DNA from: Rhodospirillaceae bacterium
Lineage (GTDB): Bacteria; Pseudomonadota; Alphaproteobacteria; Dongiales; Dongiaceae
Length of the DNA stretch: 64,000 nucleotides
Reading direction: 5' to 3'
Assembly (NCBI GenBank): GCA_008012315.1
Contig: SSEL01000005.1
Coordinates: forward strand, 1-64,000
The notes under the pieces were generated by a model. It was not told where the DNA came from. It searched no databases and saw only the letters and a program-made list of their open reading frames with translations. Shown here in pieces: positions 55,836-64,000 of this stretch. Position numbers and translations under genes: made by a program. Every line of letters begins with the position of its first letter. Within the stretch, counting starts at the first letter, position 1.

Positions 55836-57134
55836 GTGAGCGGCCTCTTCGAACAACAAGCGCCGCGTCCCCTGGCTGATCGCCTGCGGCCGAGCCGGCT
55901 CGAGGAGATCGTGGGGCAGGATCATCTGATCGGCGCGGATGGTCCGATCGGCCGGATGATTCAATCGGGCCGGCTGTCCTCGATGGTCCTCTGGGGACCG
56001 CCTGGTTGCGGCAAGACCACGCTCGCGCGGCTGATCGCGGAAAGCAGCGGCCTGCATTTCGACATGCTGTCGGCGATCTTCAGCGGTGTCGCCGACCTGC
56101 GGAAGATCTTCGACGCGGCCCGCCAGCGCCGGACGATCGGCGAAGGAACCTTGCTGTTTATCGATGAGATCCATCGCTTCAACCGCAGCCAGCAGGACGG
56201 CTTCCTGCCTTATGTCGAGGACGGCACCGTCATCCTGGTGGGCGCCACGACGGAAAATCCTTCCTTCGAGCTGAACGCAGCATTGCTGTCGCGCTGTCAG
56301 GTATTTGTTCTCAATCGGCTGGATCACAGCGACCTGTCGCAACTTCTGTCGCGGGCGGAAGAGGCGATGGAGAACAAGCTGCCGCTGATCCCGGAAGCCC
56401 GCGATGCACTCATCGCCATGGCGGATGGCGACGGTCGTTACCTGCTGAATATGGCAGAAGAGCTGTTCCGTTTTCCGCCCGATACCGAGCTCGACGTCAA
56501 CCAGCTCACCAAGGCCGTCAACCGCCGCGCACCGCTTTATGACAAGGCGCAGGAGGGGCATTACAACCTCATCAGCGCGCTGCATAAATCCCTGCGCGGC
56601 TCTGATACCGATGCCGCGCTTTACTGGTTCGGCCGCATGCTGGCGGGCGGCGAAGACCCGAAATATATCGCACGGCGGCTGGTGCGTTTTGCCGTCGAGG
56701 ATATCGGCCTGGCGGATCCGGCGGCCCTGACCCAGGCCCTGGCAGCCTGGGATGCCTATGACCGCCTGGGATCGCCGGAAGGCGAATTGGCGATTGCGCA
56801 GGCGGTGATCTACCTGGGAACCGCGCCCAAATCCAATGCGGCCTATACCGCCTATAAATCGGCGATGCGGTCGGCGAAGGAAACCGGCTCGGTGATGCCG
56901 CCCAAACATATCCTGAACGCGCCGACAAAGTTAATGAAGCAACTCGGCTATAGCGACGGCTACCAATACGATCACGATGATCCCGAGGGATTTTCCGGCC
57001 AGAATTATTTCCCGGACGACCTGCCGCGGCAGCGTTTCTATCGGCCGGCCGAACGCGGCTTCGAACGCGAATTGCTGAAGCGACAGGAATATTGGGATCG
57101 CCTGCGGTCGCGTAAGCAAAATAGTGATGGCTGA
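55836..57134 (+). CDS. rarA: Replication-associated recombination protein A (AAA+ ATPase)
   Basis: The 432-residue MgsA/RarA/WRNIP1-family ATPase acts at stalled forks. Walker A is GPPGCGKTTLAR with K60, Walker B is LLFIDEIHRF, and sensor 1 is GATTENPSFELN. The C-terminal tetramerisation part has MPPKHILNAPTKLMKQLGYS followed by YQYDHDDPEGF, diagnostic of RarA. The start is GTG at 55836, with GGAGGAGA upstream. It is 10 bases after the protease gene and probably co-transcribed. Confidence 0.95.
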   Translation: MSGLFEQQAPRPLADRLRPSRLEEIVGQDHLIGADGPIGRMIQSGRLSSMVLWGPPGCGKTTLARLIAESSGLHFDMLSAIFSGVADLRKIFDAARQRRTIGEGTLLFIDEIHRFNRSQQDGFLPYVEDGTVILVGATTENPSFELNAALLSRCQVFVLNRLDHSDLSQLLSRAEEAMENKLPLIPEARDALIAMADGDGRYLLNMAEELFRFPPDTELDVNQLTKAVNRRAPLYDKAQEGHYNLISALHKSLRGSDTDAALYWFGRMLAGGEDPKYIARRLVRFAVEDIGLADPAALTQALAAWDAYDRLGSPEGELAIAQAVIYLGTAPKSNAAYTAYKSAMRSAKETGSVMPPKHILNAPTKLMKQLGYSDGYQYDHDDPEGFSGQNYFPDDLPRQRFYRPAERGFERELLKRQEYWDRLRSRKQNSDG

Positions 57135-57280
57135 TTTCGGCATGGCTGTGTTGCGGCACCGAAGGCGGGCATATATCTGCTTTGATCTTGTCGTCGCGGG
57201 AAGCTGGGGTTAGGGTTTTCGTTCATGCTCGTTGGGGAGCGGGCGAGGTGTCATCAGAAACTGGGGATAGGTAGAGCGGG

Positions 57281-57937
57281 ATGCAGGATTATTTGTCACC
57301 GGAGCGCAATAGAGCGGCCCTTCTGACCATCGATGTGCAACGGGACTTTGTTCTGCCCACCGGCCCAGCTTCCAGCAGCGGTGCGGTCGCTGCTGTTCCC
57401 CAGATACAGCGCCTGGTGCATGCCTTCCGCGCCGTCAATGCGCCGATCGTCCATGCCACGCGCCTCTATCGCTGCGACGGATCGAATGTCGATCTCTGCC
57501 ATCGTGCCTCGATCGAGGCCGGCGCGCGTATCGTCATGCCCGGCACACTCGGTGCCGAATTGATCGATGAGGCAAAGCCCGAAGCGGCGCCACGTCTGCA
57601 ACCCGATCTGCTGCTCGGCGGCAAGTTGCAGGAGATCGGCAGCAATGAATGGATCTGCTACAAATCGCGCCTTTCCGCATTTTTCCAGACGCCGATTGAA
57701 GACCACTTGAAGTCTCTCGGCATTACCACCATAGTCATATGCGGCATCGATTTCCCGACCTCGCCGCGTTCCACCGTTTACGCCGCCAGCAATCGCGATT
57801 TCCGCATCCTGCTGGCGACCGACGCCATTTCCTGCGCCACGGATGCCGGCCTCGATGAATTGGCGGCGATCGGCGTTTACCTGATGGGCACGGACCAGTT
57901 GCTCGACTGGTTGAGCCGCAGCCGCGCGGCGGCCTGA
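57281..57937 (+). CDS. Isochorismatase-fold hydrolase with Ser in place of catalytic Cys
   Basis: The 218-residue protein has the cysteine-hydrolase fold. The catalytic Asp18 (LTIDVQRDF) and Lys128 (CYKSRLSAF) are present. The third triad residue, normally a Cys in the loop after the CG motif, is Ser161 in VICGIDFPTSPRSTVYA. Related proteins, as I recall them, read FPNCPR at this place. The enzyme may therefore be inactive, use another mechanism or only bind ligand. A GATAGG lies weakly upstream of the ATG. It is nine bases before an rRNA/tRNA pseudouridine synthase gene. Substrate unknown. Confidence 0.82.
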   Translation: MQDYLSPERNRAALLTIDVQRDFVLPTGPASSSGAVAAVPQIQRLVHAFRAVNAPIVHATRLYRCDGSNVDLCHRASIEAGARIVMPGTLGAELIDEAKPEAAPRLQPDLLLGGKLQEIGSNEWICYKSRLSAFFQTPIEDHLKSLGITTIVICGIDFPTSPRSTVYAASNRDFRILLATDAISCATDAGLDELAAIGVYLMGTDQLLDWLSRSRAAA

Positions 57938-57945
57938 TCCCAAAC

Positions 57946-58956
57946 ATGGCGGGTGTCACCCAGATCGAAGTTGCCGCCGAAGACGGCGAGCAGCGCCTGG
58001 ATCGCTGGTTCAAGCGGCGCTTCCCGGCAATCGGCCATGGCCGATTGGAAAAGCTGTTGCGAACCGGCCAGATCCGGGTCGATGGCAAGCGCATGAAGGC
58101 GAGCGACCGGTTGGCGCCGGGGCAGATCGTGCGCGTGCCGCCGCTCGGCGATGCCACGGCGGAGCCTGCGGGCGATGCTGCTACGCCGGCAAAGGACAAG
58201 CGCCGGCAGCCAAGCGTGTCGGACCGCGATGCCAGGATGTTGCGCGAAGCCGTGCTCTATCGGGATGATGATGTCATCGTGATCAACAAGCCGGCGGGCC
58301 TCGCCGTGCAGGGCGGCAGCGGGCTCAGCCGCAATCTCGACGATATGCTGACGGCCTTGCAATTCGATGCCAAGGAGAAGCCACGCCTGGTGCACCGGCT
58401 GGATCGCGATACCAGCGGTGTCCTGGTGCTCGCGAGATCGGTTCAGGCAGCGCAGCGTCTTACCGAGGCTTTCCGTCATAAGGACGCCAAGAAAATCTAT
58501 TGGGCGGTGACGGTCGGTACGCCGAAAATGTCGCGCGGCAAGATCGATGCTGCATTGTTGAAGCAAGGCGGCCAGGGCCGCGAGCGCGTGCAGATCGATG
58601 ACGAGGGCAAGCGCGCCGTCACCTTTTTCACCGTCCTGGACCGGGTCGGGACGAAGGCCGCTTGGCTGGCCTTGATGCCGATGACCGGCAGGACGCACCA
58701 ATTGCGCGCGCATTGCCTGGCGCTCGGCACGCCGATCTTGGGCGACGGCAAATATGCCGGCGCCGGTGCCTATATCGCGCGCGAAGCTGTGTCGCGGCAA
58801 TTGCATCTGCATGCGCGGCGCCTGATCCTGCCGCATCCGAAGCGAGGCACGATCGATGTGACGGCGCCTCTGCCGCCGCATATGGAAAGCACCCGGGATT
58901 TCTTTGGCTTTGCCGACAGTTTTGACGAAGATCCCTTCGTCGATCTCGATGTCTGA
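57946..58956 (+). CDS. RluC/RluD-type pseudouridine synthase
   Basis: The 336-residue RluA-family enzyme has an N-terminal S4 RNA-binding domain (EQRLDRWFKRRFPAIGHGRL, about 15-70). A long linker is followed by the catalytic domain with D153 in HRLDRDTSG. KPAGLAVQGG and MTGRTHQLRAHCLALGTPIL are also typical. The S4 domain and the linker favour an RluC-like 23S rRNA enzyme over RluA or TruC. It overlaps the next gene by eight bases. Confidence 0.9.
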   Translation: MAGVTQIEVAAEDGEQRLDRWFKRRFPAIGHGRLEKLLRTGQIRVDGKRMKASDRLAPGQIVRVPPLGDATAEPAGDAATPAKDKRRQPSVSDRDARMLREAVLYRDDDVIVINKPAGLAVQGGSGLSRNLDDMLTALQFDAKEKPRLVHRLDRDTSGVLVLARSVQAAQRLTEAFRHKDAKKIYWAVTVGTPKMSRGKIDAALLKQGGQGRERVQIDDEGKRAVTFFTVLDRVGTKAAWLALMPMTGRTHQLRAHCLALGTPILGDGKYAGAGAYIAREAVSRQLHLHARRLILPHPKRGTIDVTAPLPPHMESTRDFFGFADSFDEDPFVDLDV

Positions 58957-59650
58957 TCCATCCGATCTGCTCCAGCAACTCGGCCGCTATCGCCTGATCG
59001 TCTTCGATTGCGACGGGACGCTGGTGGATAGCCAGCACAATATCATCGCTGCCGTTGAGCGGGTCTGGCGGAGCATCGACATGCAGCCGCCATCCGCCGA
59101 TCTTATCCGGCGCCAGGTCGGCTTGTCGGTCGAGGCGGCGATCGCCCGCATGGCGCCGGACGAAGATGCGGCCGTGCATCAGCGCCTGGGCGAGGCTTTC
59201 CTGGCGCTGAAGGCGCAACTGCAGGCCGAGCAACGGCTTGAAGAGCCGCTTTATCCAGGCATCCGCGACCTGGTTCACGGCTTGCACCATCCCGAGCTGT
59301 TCCTGGGGATCGCCACGGGTAAAGGTCGCGCGGCACTCGACTACACCTTGCAGAAGCAGCAATTGGCCGACCGGTTTCACACGCTGCAAACCGCTGACCG
59401 GTGCCGCGGCAAGCCGGATCCCGAGATGATGCTGAAGGCCATCGACGAGACCGGGATGCAGCCGCACCAGGCGGTGATGATCGGCGATACCAGCTTCGAC
59501 ATGGAGATGGCACGGGCGGCTGGGGCGACAGCGGTCGGTGTCGCCTGGGGATATCACCAGGCGGAAGACTTATGGCAGGCCGGCGCGCAGGCGGTGATCG
59601 ACCACCCGTCGCAATTGACCGGCTGGTTGTCGCGCCTTTCGGCCGTATAA
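58949..59650 (+). CDS. HAD-superfamily hydrolase (phosphoglycolate-phosphatase-like)
   Basis: The 233-residue protein has HAD motif I DCDGTLVDS (nucleophile D20, acid D22), motif II IATGK, and motif III/IV KPDPEMMLKAI and IGDTSFDMEMARAAG. A helical cap lies between motifs I and II. It is class C1, Gph-like. The substrate cannot be told from sequence. The ATG at 58949 lies within the end of the pseudouridine synthase gene (eight-base overlap); this order, followed by ATP12, is common in alphaproteobacteria. Confidence 0.88.
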   Translation: MSDPSDLLQQLGRYRLIVFDCDGTLVDSQHNIIAAVERVWRSIDMQPPSADLIRRQVGLSVEAAIARMAPDEDAAVHQRLGEAFLALKAQLQAEQRLEEPLYPGIRDLVHGLHHPELFLGIATGKGRAALDYTLQKQQLADRFHTLQTADRCRGKPDPEMMLKAIDETGMQPHQAVMIGDTSFDMEMARAAGATAVGVAWGYHQAEDLWQAGAQAVIDHPSQLTGWLSRLSAV

Positions 59651-59740
59651 TCGCCGGAACGAAAGAGCGTCTCGTTCATTTATCTCCGAAAACGCCGGAA
59701 TGATTGTAGGGTGCTGCTTCGGCCGCTAGAATCGCCGGAC
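59641..59740. repeat. Imperfect 20-bp direct repeat around the HAD-asmA gap
   Basis: GGCCGTATAATCGCCGGAAC (59641-59660) and GGCCGCTAGAATCGCCGGAC (59721-59740) are near-identical direct copies spaced by 80 bases. A third partial copy (ACGCCGGAA) is at 59692-59700. The first copy includes the HAD stop codon and a consensus TATAAT (59646-59651). Confidence 0.5.
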
Positions 59741-59762
59741 GTTTTTTGAAGTGATCTCGTCG

Positions 59763-61802
59763 ATGCGTTTGAAGACATTCCTGACCGGCTTGGCCCTGGT
59801 CCTGGTCGGCCTCATAGCGATCGCCGCGACGGCGTTGAAGTCGGTGGATTTCAACGCCTATAAGGATTTTGTCGCGCAGCAGGTCAAGGTGGCGCTGGGA
59901 CGCGATCTGGTCATCGCCGGCGATGTCAGCATCTCGATCGGCCTGCGGCCGCATCTGACAGCCAAACAGATCATTCTGCGAAACGCGCCTTGGAGCGATC
60001 AGCCGCAAATGGTTGCCCTGGATCAGATCGATGCGGGGATCGAGTTGCTGCCGCTGCTGTTCGAGCAGATCCGGCTGCGCGATGTCACCTTGTCGGGCGG
60101 CCAGATCATCCTGGAACGGAACAAGGACGGTATTGGCAACTGGGCCTTCGACGGTGCCGCCAGCAATGGCGAGGCGGCGACCCCGCTGCCCGATATCGAC
60201 AAGCTCTCGATCGAAAATTTCAAGCTGCGTTACCGCGACCCCGCCCGTGGCGAAGACGTCAATATGCTGGTCTCCAAGTTCAGCGCCAGGACCGCGACAG
60301 ATGGCGGCCCGGTCAGTTGGAGCCTGGACGGGACGGTCGATAAGGCCGTCATTGATCTGAAGGGAACGTTGGGAACCCTGAGCCAACTTGCCGCCGGACC
60401 TTCGCCGGTCAATATCCGGGGAGCCGTGGCCGAGACCGGCATCCAGGCCGTCGGCGCCGTACAGAACGCGATGAATCTCACCGGCTGGGACATCGATCTG
60501 CAACTTGCCGGCAATGATGCGTCGAAGCTCAATGCGCTGTTCGGCCTGTTCCTGCCGCAGACCCAGCCCTTCAAGCTGACGACCCATCTGACCGACCCCG
60601 AGGACGGCTACCATCTGGATCATCTGCAATTGGCAGTTGGCGGCAGCACGATGAACGGGATGGCGGTGATTGCGGCGAAGCAGACGCCGCCGTTTGTGCG
60701 ATTGCAGTTGACGGCGGACCGCATCGATCTGGCCGATTTCGGCTTCGTGCCGGCATCAAAAAAAAATCCGTCGGCCGGCACCGGAGCGATCTTTGACAAG
60801 ACAGCATGGCCGACCGGCTGGATGCGAAGCGTCGATGCCGATGTGACCCTGACCGTAGGTGAATTGCTGCGCGGTGGTCCGGTCCTGAAGGAGGGGCAGT
60901 TGAGCCTCTCGCTCCGAAAAGGCGTGCTGTCCCTGCAATCGCTTCAGGCGGCGATGGGAAATGGCACCATCAATGCCACCGGGGTCCTTCATGCCGATAT
61001 CGATCCGCCGTCACTGGAGATGAAGGTGACGGGGCAGCGGATCAATTCGGCGCCCTTGCTGACCGCAACAGGCCTGTCGGATGTGTTATCGGCAGGTGAT
61101 CTCGATCTCGACCTTGCCGTCAAGGGGCCGGCAACTTCCGAGCATGACCTGATGTCGGGCCTTTCCGGTAGCGCGAGCTTTTCCGCCGGCAGCGGCACAT
61201 TGCGTAACAGTTTCGCTCGTCTCCTGCTCGCCGATGCGACGAAGCTCCTGATGCATGGCGGGACCGCCGATGCCGCACGGGTCAGTTGCGTCGCGGGCGC
61301 CTTCGATATCGATGGCGGCGTCGCGCATACGCAGGGCGTCGTCCTGGATACGCCGGGTGCTGCGGTCGTCGGCGCCGGCAGTATCGATCTCGGACGCGAA
61401 AGCCTGCATATGCGGCTGGATTCGAAATCGAAGGAAGTCAGCCTTGCGGCCCTGGCGGTGCCGGTATTCGTGTCCGGCGACTTGCGCCATCCGGTCGTGA
61501 CTCCGGATCCTGTCGGTGCGATCGGCAATGCATCGGATTTCGTTGCCGGCACGGCGAATTACGTGTCCTTGGGCGCGCTCTCAGCTTTGACCGGCCTGGG
61601 TAAGGAAAAATCGCTGGGCGATAATCCCTGCGCCTCGCTGACCGGCGATGCCGGTAAGCGAAGTTCCGTGGGTGACAAGATCAAGCAAGGGACGGATACG
61701 GTCGGGAGCGGCGCGAAACAGGCGATCCAGGGTATCAGCAAAGGCGCCGGCAGCGTCACCAAGGAACTCGGCAACGGCCTCAACAGCCTGTTCGGCAATT
61801 AG
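59763..61802 (+). CDS. AsmA-family protein
   Basis: The 679-residue protein has one N-terminal membrane anchor (FLTGLALVLVGLIAIAATAL). A long periplasmic β-rich region follows, typical of AsmA/YhjG: VKVALGRDLVIAGDVSISIG, TAKQIILRNAPWSDQPQM, and DNPCASLTGD near the C-terminus, the usual conserved C-terminal Cys segment. Such proteins are proposed to carry lipids between membranes. The ATG at 59763 is preferred over a GTG at 59751. It ends 11 bases before the ATP12 gene. Its position in an operon with ATP12 has no clear functional link. Confidence 0.88.
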   Translation: MRLKTFLTGLALVLVGLIAIAATALKSVDFNAYKDFVAQQVKVALGRDLVIAGDVSISIGLRPHLTAKQIILRNAPWSDQPQMVALDQIDAGIELLPLLFEQIRLRDVTLSGGQIILERNKDGIGNWAFDGAASNGEAATPLPDIDKLSIENFKLRYRDPARGEDVNMLVSKFSARTATDGGPVSWSLDGTVDKAVIDLKGTLGTLSQLAAGPSPVNIRGAVAETGIQAVGAVQNAMNLTGWDIDLQLAGNDASKLNALFGLFLPQTQPFKLTTHLTDPEDGYHLDHLQLAVGGSTMNGMAVIAAKQTPPFVRLQLTADRIDLADFGFVPASKKNPSAGTGAIFDKTAWPTGWMRSVDADVTLTVGELLRGGPVLKEGQLSLSLRKGVLSLQSLQAAMGNGTINATGVLHADIDPPSLEMKVTGQRINSAPLLTATGLSDVLSAGDLDLDLAVKGPATSEHDLMSGLSGSASFSAGSGTLRNSFARLLLADATKLLMHGGTADAARVSCVAGAFDIDGGVAHTQGVVLDTPGAAVVGAGSIDLGRESLHMRLDSKSKEVSLAALAVPVFVSGDLRHPVVTPDPVGAIGNASDFVAGTANYVSLGALSALTGLGKEKSLGDNPCASLTGDAGKRSSVGDKIKQGTDTVGSGAKQAIQGISKGAGSVTKELGNGLNSLFGN

Positions 61803-61813
61803 GGAAGTTTATT

Positions 61814-62539
61814 TTGATATCGGAAGCACCACGTCGCTTTTATCGCGAAGTCACAGTCCGGCGCGGCGATGACGGATGGCAGATCGCCTTGGACGGCAAG
61901 CTGCTGCGCTCACCGGTGAAAACGCCGCTGGTTCTTCCCAGCGAAGCCTTGGCCCAGGCGATCCAGGCGGAATGGGACGGGCAGACGGAACGCATTCAGC
62001 CGCATTCGATGCCGATGATGCAACTGGCCAGCACGGCGGTCGATCAGGTGATCCCCAATCGGGCGCAGATCGTCGCCGATATCACGGCCTATGCCGCCAG
62101 CGATCTGATCTGCTATCGCGCCGAAGCACCGGCGGAACTGGTACGCCGCCAGGCGGAACATTGGCAGGCTTTGCTCGACTGGGCGAGCCACCGTTTCGAT
62201 ATCAGCCTGCGCATCACGACCGGCATCATGGCGATCGAACAATCGGCCCAGAGCTTGGCGATCTTCGCCCGGATCGTCGATCAGCTCGATCCCTGGCGGC
62301 TGACGGCGCTGGCCAATATCACCGCGACGGCGGGTTCCCTGGTCATCGCCTTGGCGCTGCTGGAGGGCCGGCTGACGCCGGAAGCGGCGGTTGCTGCGGC
62401 ACAGCTCGATGAGCTCTACCAGGCCGAAAGATGGGGCGAGGATGCCGAGGCGGCGGCGAGACGCCAGGGACAGGCCCGGGAGATTGCCGATGCCGCACGA
62501 TTCGTGACGTTATTGGACAAGTCCGAACGGCGTGAATGA
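61814..62539 (+). CDS. ATP12-family F1-ATPase assembly chaperone
   Basis: The 241-residue protein matches ATP12, which in mitochondria binds F1 alpha before assembly; alphaproteobacteria keep it. Hallmarks are RRFYREVTVRRGDDGWQIAL, LDGKLLRSPVKTPLVLPSEA, and QAIQAEWDGQTERIQPHSMP, with ITAYAASDLICYRAEAPAEL after them. The start is TTG at 61814 with AGGGAAG six bases upstream; no ATG or GTG fits. It follows asmA closely and is the last gene before the pccB promoter region. Confidence 0.9.
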   Translation: MISEAPRRFYREVTVRRGDDGWQIALDGKLLRSPVKTPLVLPSEALAQAIQAEWDGQTERIQPHSMPMMQLASTAVDQVIPNRAQIVADITAYAASDLICYRAEAPAELVRRQAEHWQALLDWASHRFDISLRITTGIMAIEQSAQSLAIFARIVDQLDPWRLTALANITATAGSLVIALALLEGRLTPEAAVAAAQLDELYQAERWGEDAEAAARRQGQAREIADAARFVTLLDKSERRE

Positions 62540-62603
62540 GATCAGTTTAGCCGTCTGATTTATCTACATTTTTCTGTGTCTTCTCTGGCATGAGCCTTCG
62601 TGC

Positions 62604-62629
62604 TATTGCAGCATCTCGCGACTGCAATA
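62604..62629. promoter_or_regulatory. Candidate operator upstream of pccB
   Basis: TATTGCAG (62604-62611) and CTGCAATA (62622-62629) form a perfect 8-bp inverted repeat with a 10-base spacer, 55 bases before the carboxylase start. The TTGCA half-sites recall the TTTGCAAA motifs bound by PccR-type short-chain acyl-CoA regulators, though the spacing differs. Confidence 0.5.
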
Positions 62630-62683
62630 TGACAGATCGGCGGCTGGCCGATGGGATTCGATGAAGCGGGGAGTAGGGATGAC

Positions 62684-64000
62684 ATGCAGGACATTCTGAA
62701 GCGTCTGGAAGACATGCGGGATGCTGCCCGGGCAGGTGGTGGCCAGAAGCGTGTCGATGCCCAGCATGCCAAGGGCCGCCTCACGGCGCGGGAACGCATC
62801 GAATTGCTGCTCGACCCGGATTCCTTCGAAGAATGGGATATGTTCGTCGAGCATCGCTGTGCCGATTTCGGCATGAGCGCGAACAAGGTGCCGGGCGATG
62901 GCGTGGTGACCGGCTATGGCACGGTCAATGGCCGCCTGATCTTCGTCTTCAGCCAGGATTTCACCGTCTTCGGCGGCTCGCTCTCGGAAGCTCATGCCGA
63001 AAAGATCTGCAAGGTGATGGACCAGGCCATGCGGGTCGGCGCACCGGTGATCGGCCTCAACGATTCCGGCGGCGCCCGTATCCAGGAAGGTGTTGCCTCG
63101 CTCGCCGGTTATGCCGAGGTGTTCCAGCGCAACATCATGGCCTCCGGCGTCGTCCCGCAGATCTCCCTGGTGATGGGACCCTGCGCCGGTGGCGCGGTCT
63201 ATTCGCCGGCCATGACCGACTTCATCTTCATGGTGAAGGATTCCTCCTACATGTTCGTCACCGGCCCGGATGTGGTGAAGACGGTGACCCATGAAACGGT
63301 CACCTTCGAGCAATTGGGCGGGGCGCTGACCCACAGCCAGAAATCCGGCGTGGCCGATCTCGCTTTCGAGAACGATGTGGAAGCGTTGCTGCAACTCCGC
63401 CGCTTCATCGATTTTCTGCCGGCCTCCAATCGGGAAAAGGCGCCGTTGCGCGAGACGCCGGATCCGATCGATCGTGACGAACCCTCGCTCGATACACTGA
63501 TCCCGGCCAATCCGAACAAGCCCTATGACATGCATGAGCTGATCCGCAAGGTGGCGGATGAGAGTGATTTCTTCGAGATCCAGCCGGAATTCGCCAAGAA
63601 CATCCTGACCGGCTTCGCGCGCTTCGGTGGCGAGACGGTCGGCATTGTCGCCAATCAGCCGATGGTTCTGGCCGGCTGTTTGGATATCGACAGCAGCCGT
63701 AAGGCCGCGCGGTTCGTGCGCTTCTGCGATTGCTTCAGTATCCCCATCATCACCTTCGTCGACGTGCCAGGCTTCCTGCCGGGCACGGCGCAGGAATATG
63801 GCGGTATCATCAAGCACGGCGCCAAGCTGCTCTTTGCCTATGGCGAAGCGACGGTGCCAAAGATCACCGTCATCACCCGCAAGGCTTATGGCGGCGCCTA
63901 TGACGTCATGAGCTCCAAGCATCTGCGCGGCGACGTCAATTTCGCGTGGCCCTCGGCTGAGATCGCCGTGATGGGGCCGAAGGGGGCGGTGGAAATCATC
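62684..64000 (+). CDS. pccB: Propionyl-CoA carboxylase beta subunit, 3'-truncated
   Basis: The frame runs off the window end; 439 residues are visible of about 510. The carboxyltransferase begins [20 protein letters not shown], with [19 protein letters not shown], an N-terminal acyl-CoA site around [18 protein letters not shown] and [16 protein letters not shown], and [17 protein letters not shown] in the carboxybiotin-binding half. It carboxylates propionyl-CoA to methylmalonyl-CoA with biotin-carrying PccA. A GGGGAGTAGGG precedes the ATG. An inverted repeat upstream may bind a regulator. The gene for the alpha subunit should follow. Confidence 0.95.
   Translation, partial: MQDILKRLEDMRDAARAGGGQKRVDAQHAKGRLTARERIELLLDPDSFEEWDMFVEHRCADFGMSANKVPGDGVVTGYGTVNGRLIFVFSQDFTVFGGSLSEAHAEKICKVMDQAMRVGAPVIGLNDSGGARIQEGVASLAGYAEVFQRNIMASGVVPQISLVMGPCAGGAVYSPAMTDFIFMVKDSSYMFVTGPDVVKTVTHETVTFEQLGGALTHSQKSGVADLAFENDVEALLQLRRFIDFLPASNREKAPLRETPDPIDRDEPSLDTLIPANPNKPYDMHELIRKVADESDFFEIQPEFAKNILTGFARFGGETVGIVANQPMVLAGCLDIDSSRKAARFVRFCDCFSIPIITFVDVPGFLPGTAQEYGGIIKHGAKLLFAYGEATVPKITVITRKAYGGAYDVMSSKHLRGDVNFAWPSAEIAVMGPKGAVEII

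Noticed and set aside
57135..57280. Possible small gene or RNA between rarA and the isochorismatase-fold gene
   Set aside because: No hairpin with T-tract, no conserved frame and no promoter match was found.

Overview
The window looks like chromosomal DNA from an alphaproteobacterium, most likely a Rhodospirillales-type lineage. I base this on high GC with strong G/C third positions, a COQ9-family protein, an ATP12 F1-ATPase chaperone, a short arginine-rich S21, a DUF465 protein, a three-gene pntAA-pntAB-pntB transhydrogenase, a fused CysN/CysC, a bifunctional Rsh, and the gene order rsh-acpS-lepB-rnc-era-recO-parC. The genus is not determined. I see no insertion sequence, prophage, integron, CRISPR array, rRNA or tRNA gene.

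Layout. 1-9.1 kb: the 3' end of an ABC1/UbiB-type kinase gene, the proton-translocating transhydrogenase operon, rpsU, a peptide deformylase with a COQ9 gene, a reverse-strand purE-purK pair, a cytosolic diguanylate cyclase, a small lipoprotein and a DUF465 protein. 9.3-18 kb: a dihydroorotase, an AcuI/YhdH reductase, an XRE-S24 regulator divergent from a small zinc-finger protein, cysD-cysNC for sulfate activation, and a membrane-anchored M23 peptidase overlapping a bactofilin gene. 18-25 kb: a threonine/serine dehydratase and a soluble lytic transglycosylase (reverse), dapA-smpB, a NYN nuclease plus type-5 uracil-DNA glycosylase pair (reverse), folK and rpoZ. 25-34 kb: rsh, acpS, lepB, rnc, era, recO and parC. 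34-35.3 kb: a dimeric alpha/beta-barrel protein and a WYL-type regulator with a good candidate operator. 35.5-54.3 kb: one long translation superoperon (str, S10, spc and alpha blocks) from rpsL to rplQ, including fusA, tuf, secY, adk and rpoA. 54.4-64 kb: a periplasmic HtrA protease, rarA, an isochorismatase-fold protein, an RluC/D-type pseudouridine synthase, a HAD phosphatase, an AsmA-like protein, ATP12 and the 5' part of a propionyl-CoA carboxylase beta subunit gene.

How the genes work together. Most of the window is housekeeping: NADPH supply, purine, pyrimidine, folate and lysine/peptidoglycan precursor synthesis, sulfate activation, stringent response, secretion, RNA processing and ribosome production. 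Cell-wall genes cluster at 16-22 kb (M23 peptidase, bactofilin, lytic transglycosylase, DapA).

I found no clearly new multi-gene system. The points worth a second look are local: three enzymes with a substitution at a normally conserved functional residue (dihydroorotase, isochorismatase-fold protein, ParC quinolone pocket), several strong inverted repeats that look like operators or attenuators (upstream of the WYL pair, recO and pccB, inside the ribosomal superoperon, and a reverse-strand terminator upstream of the transglycosylase), and a few small poorly understood genes.
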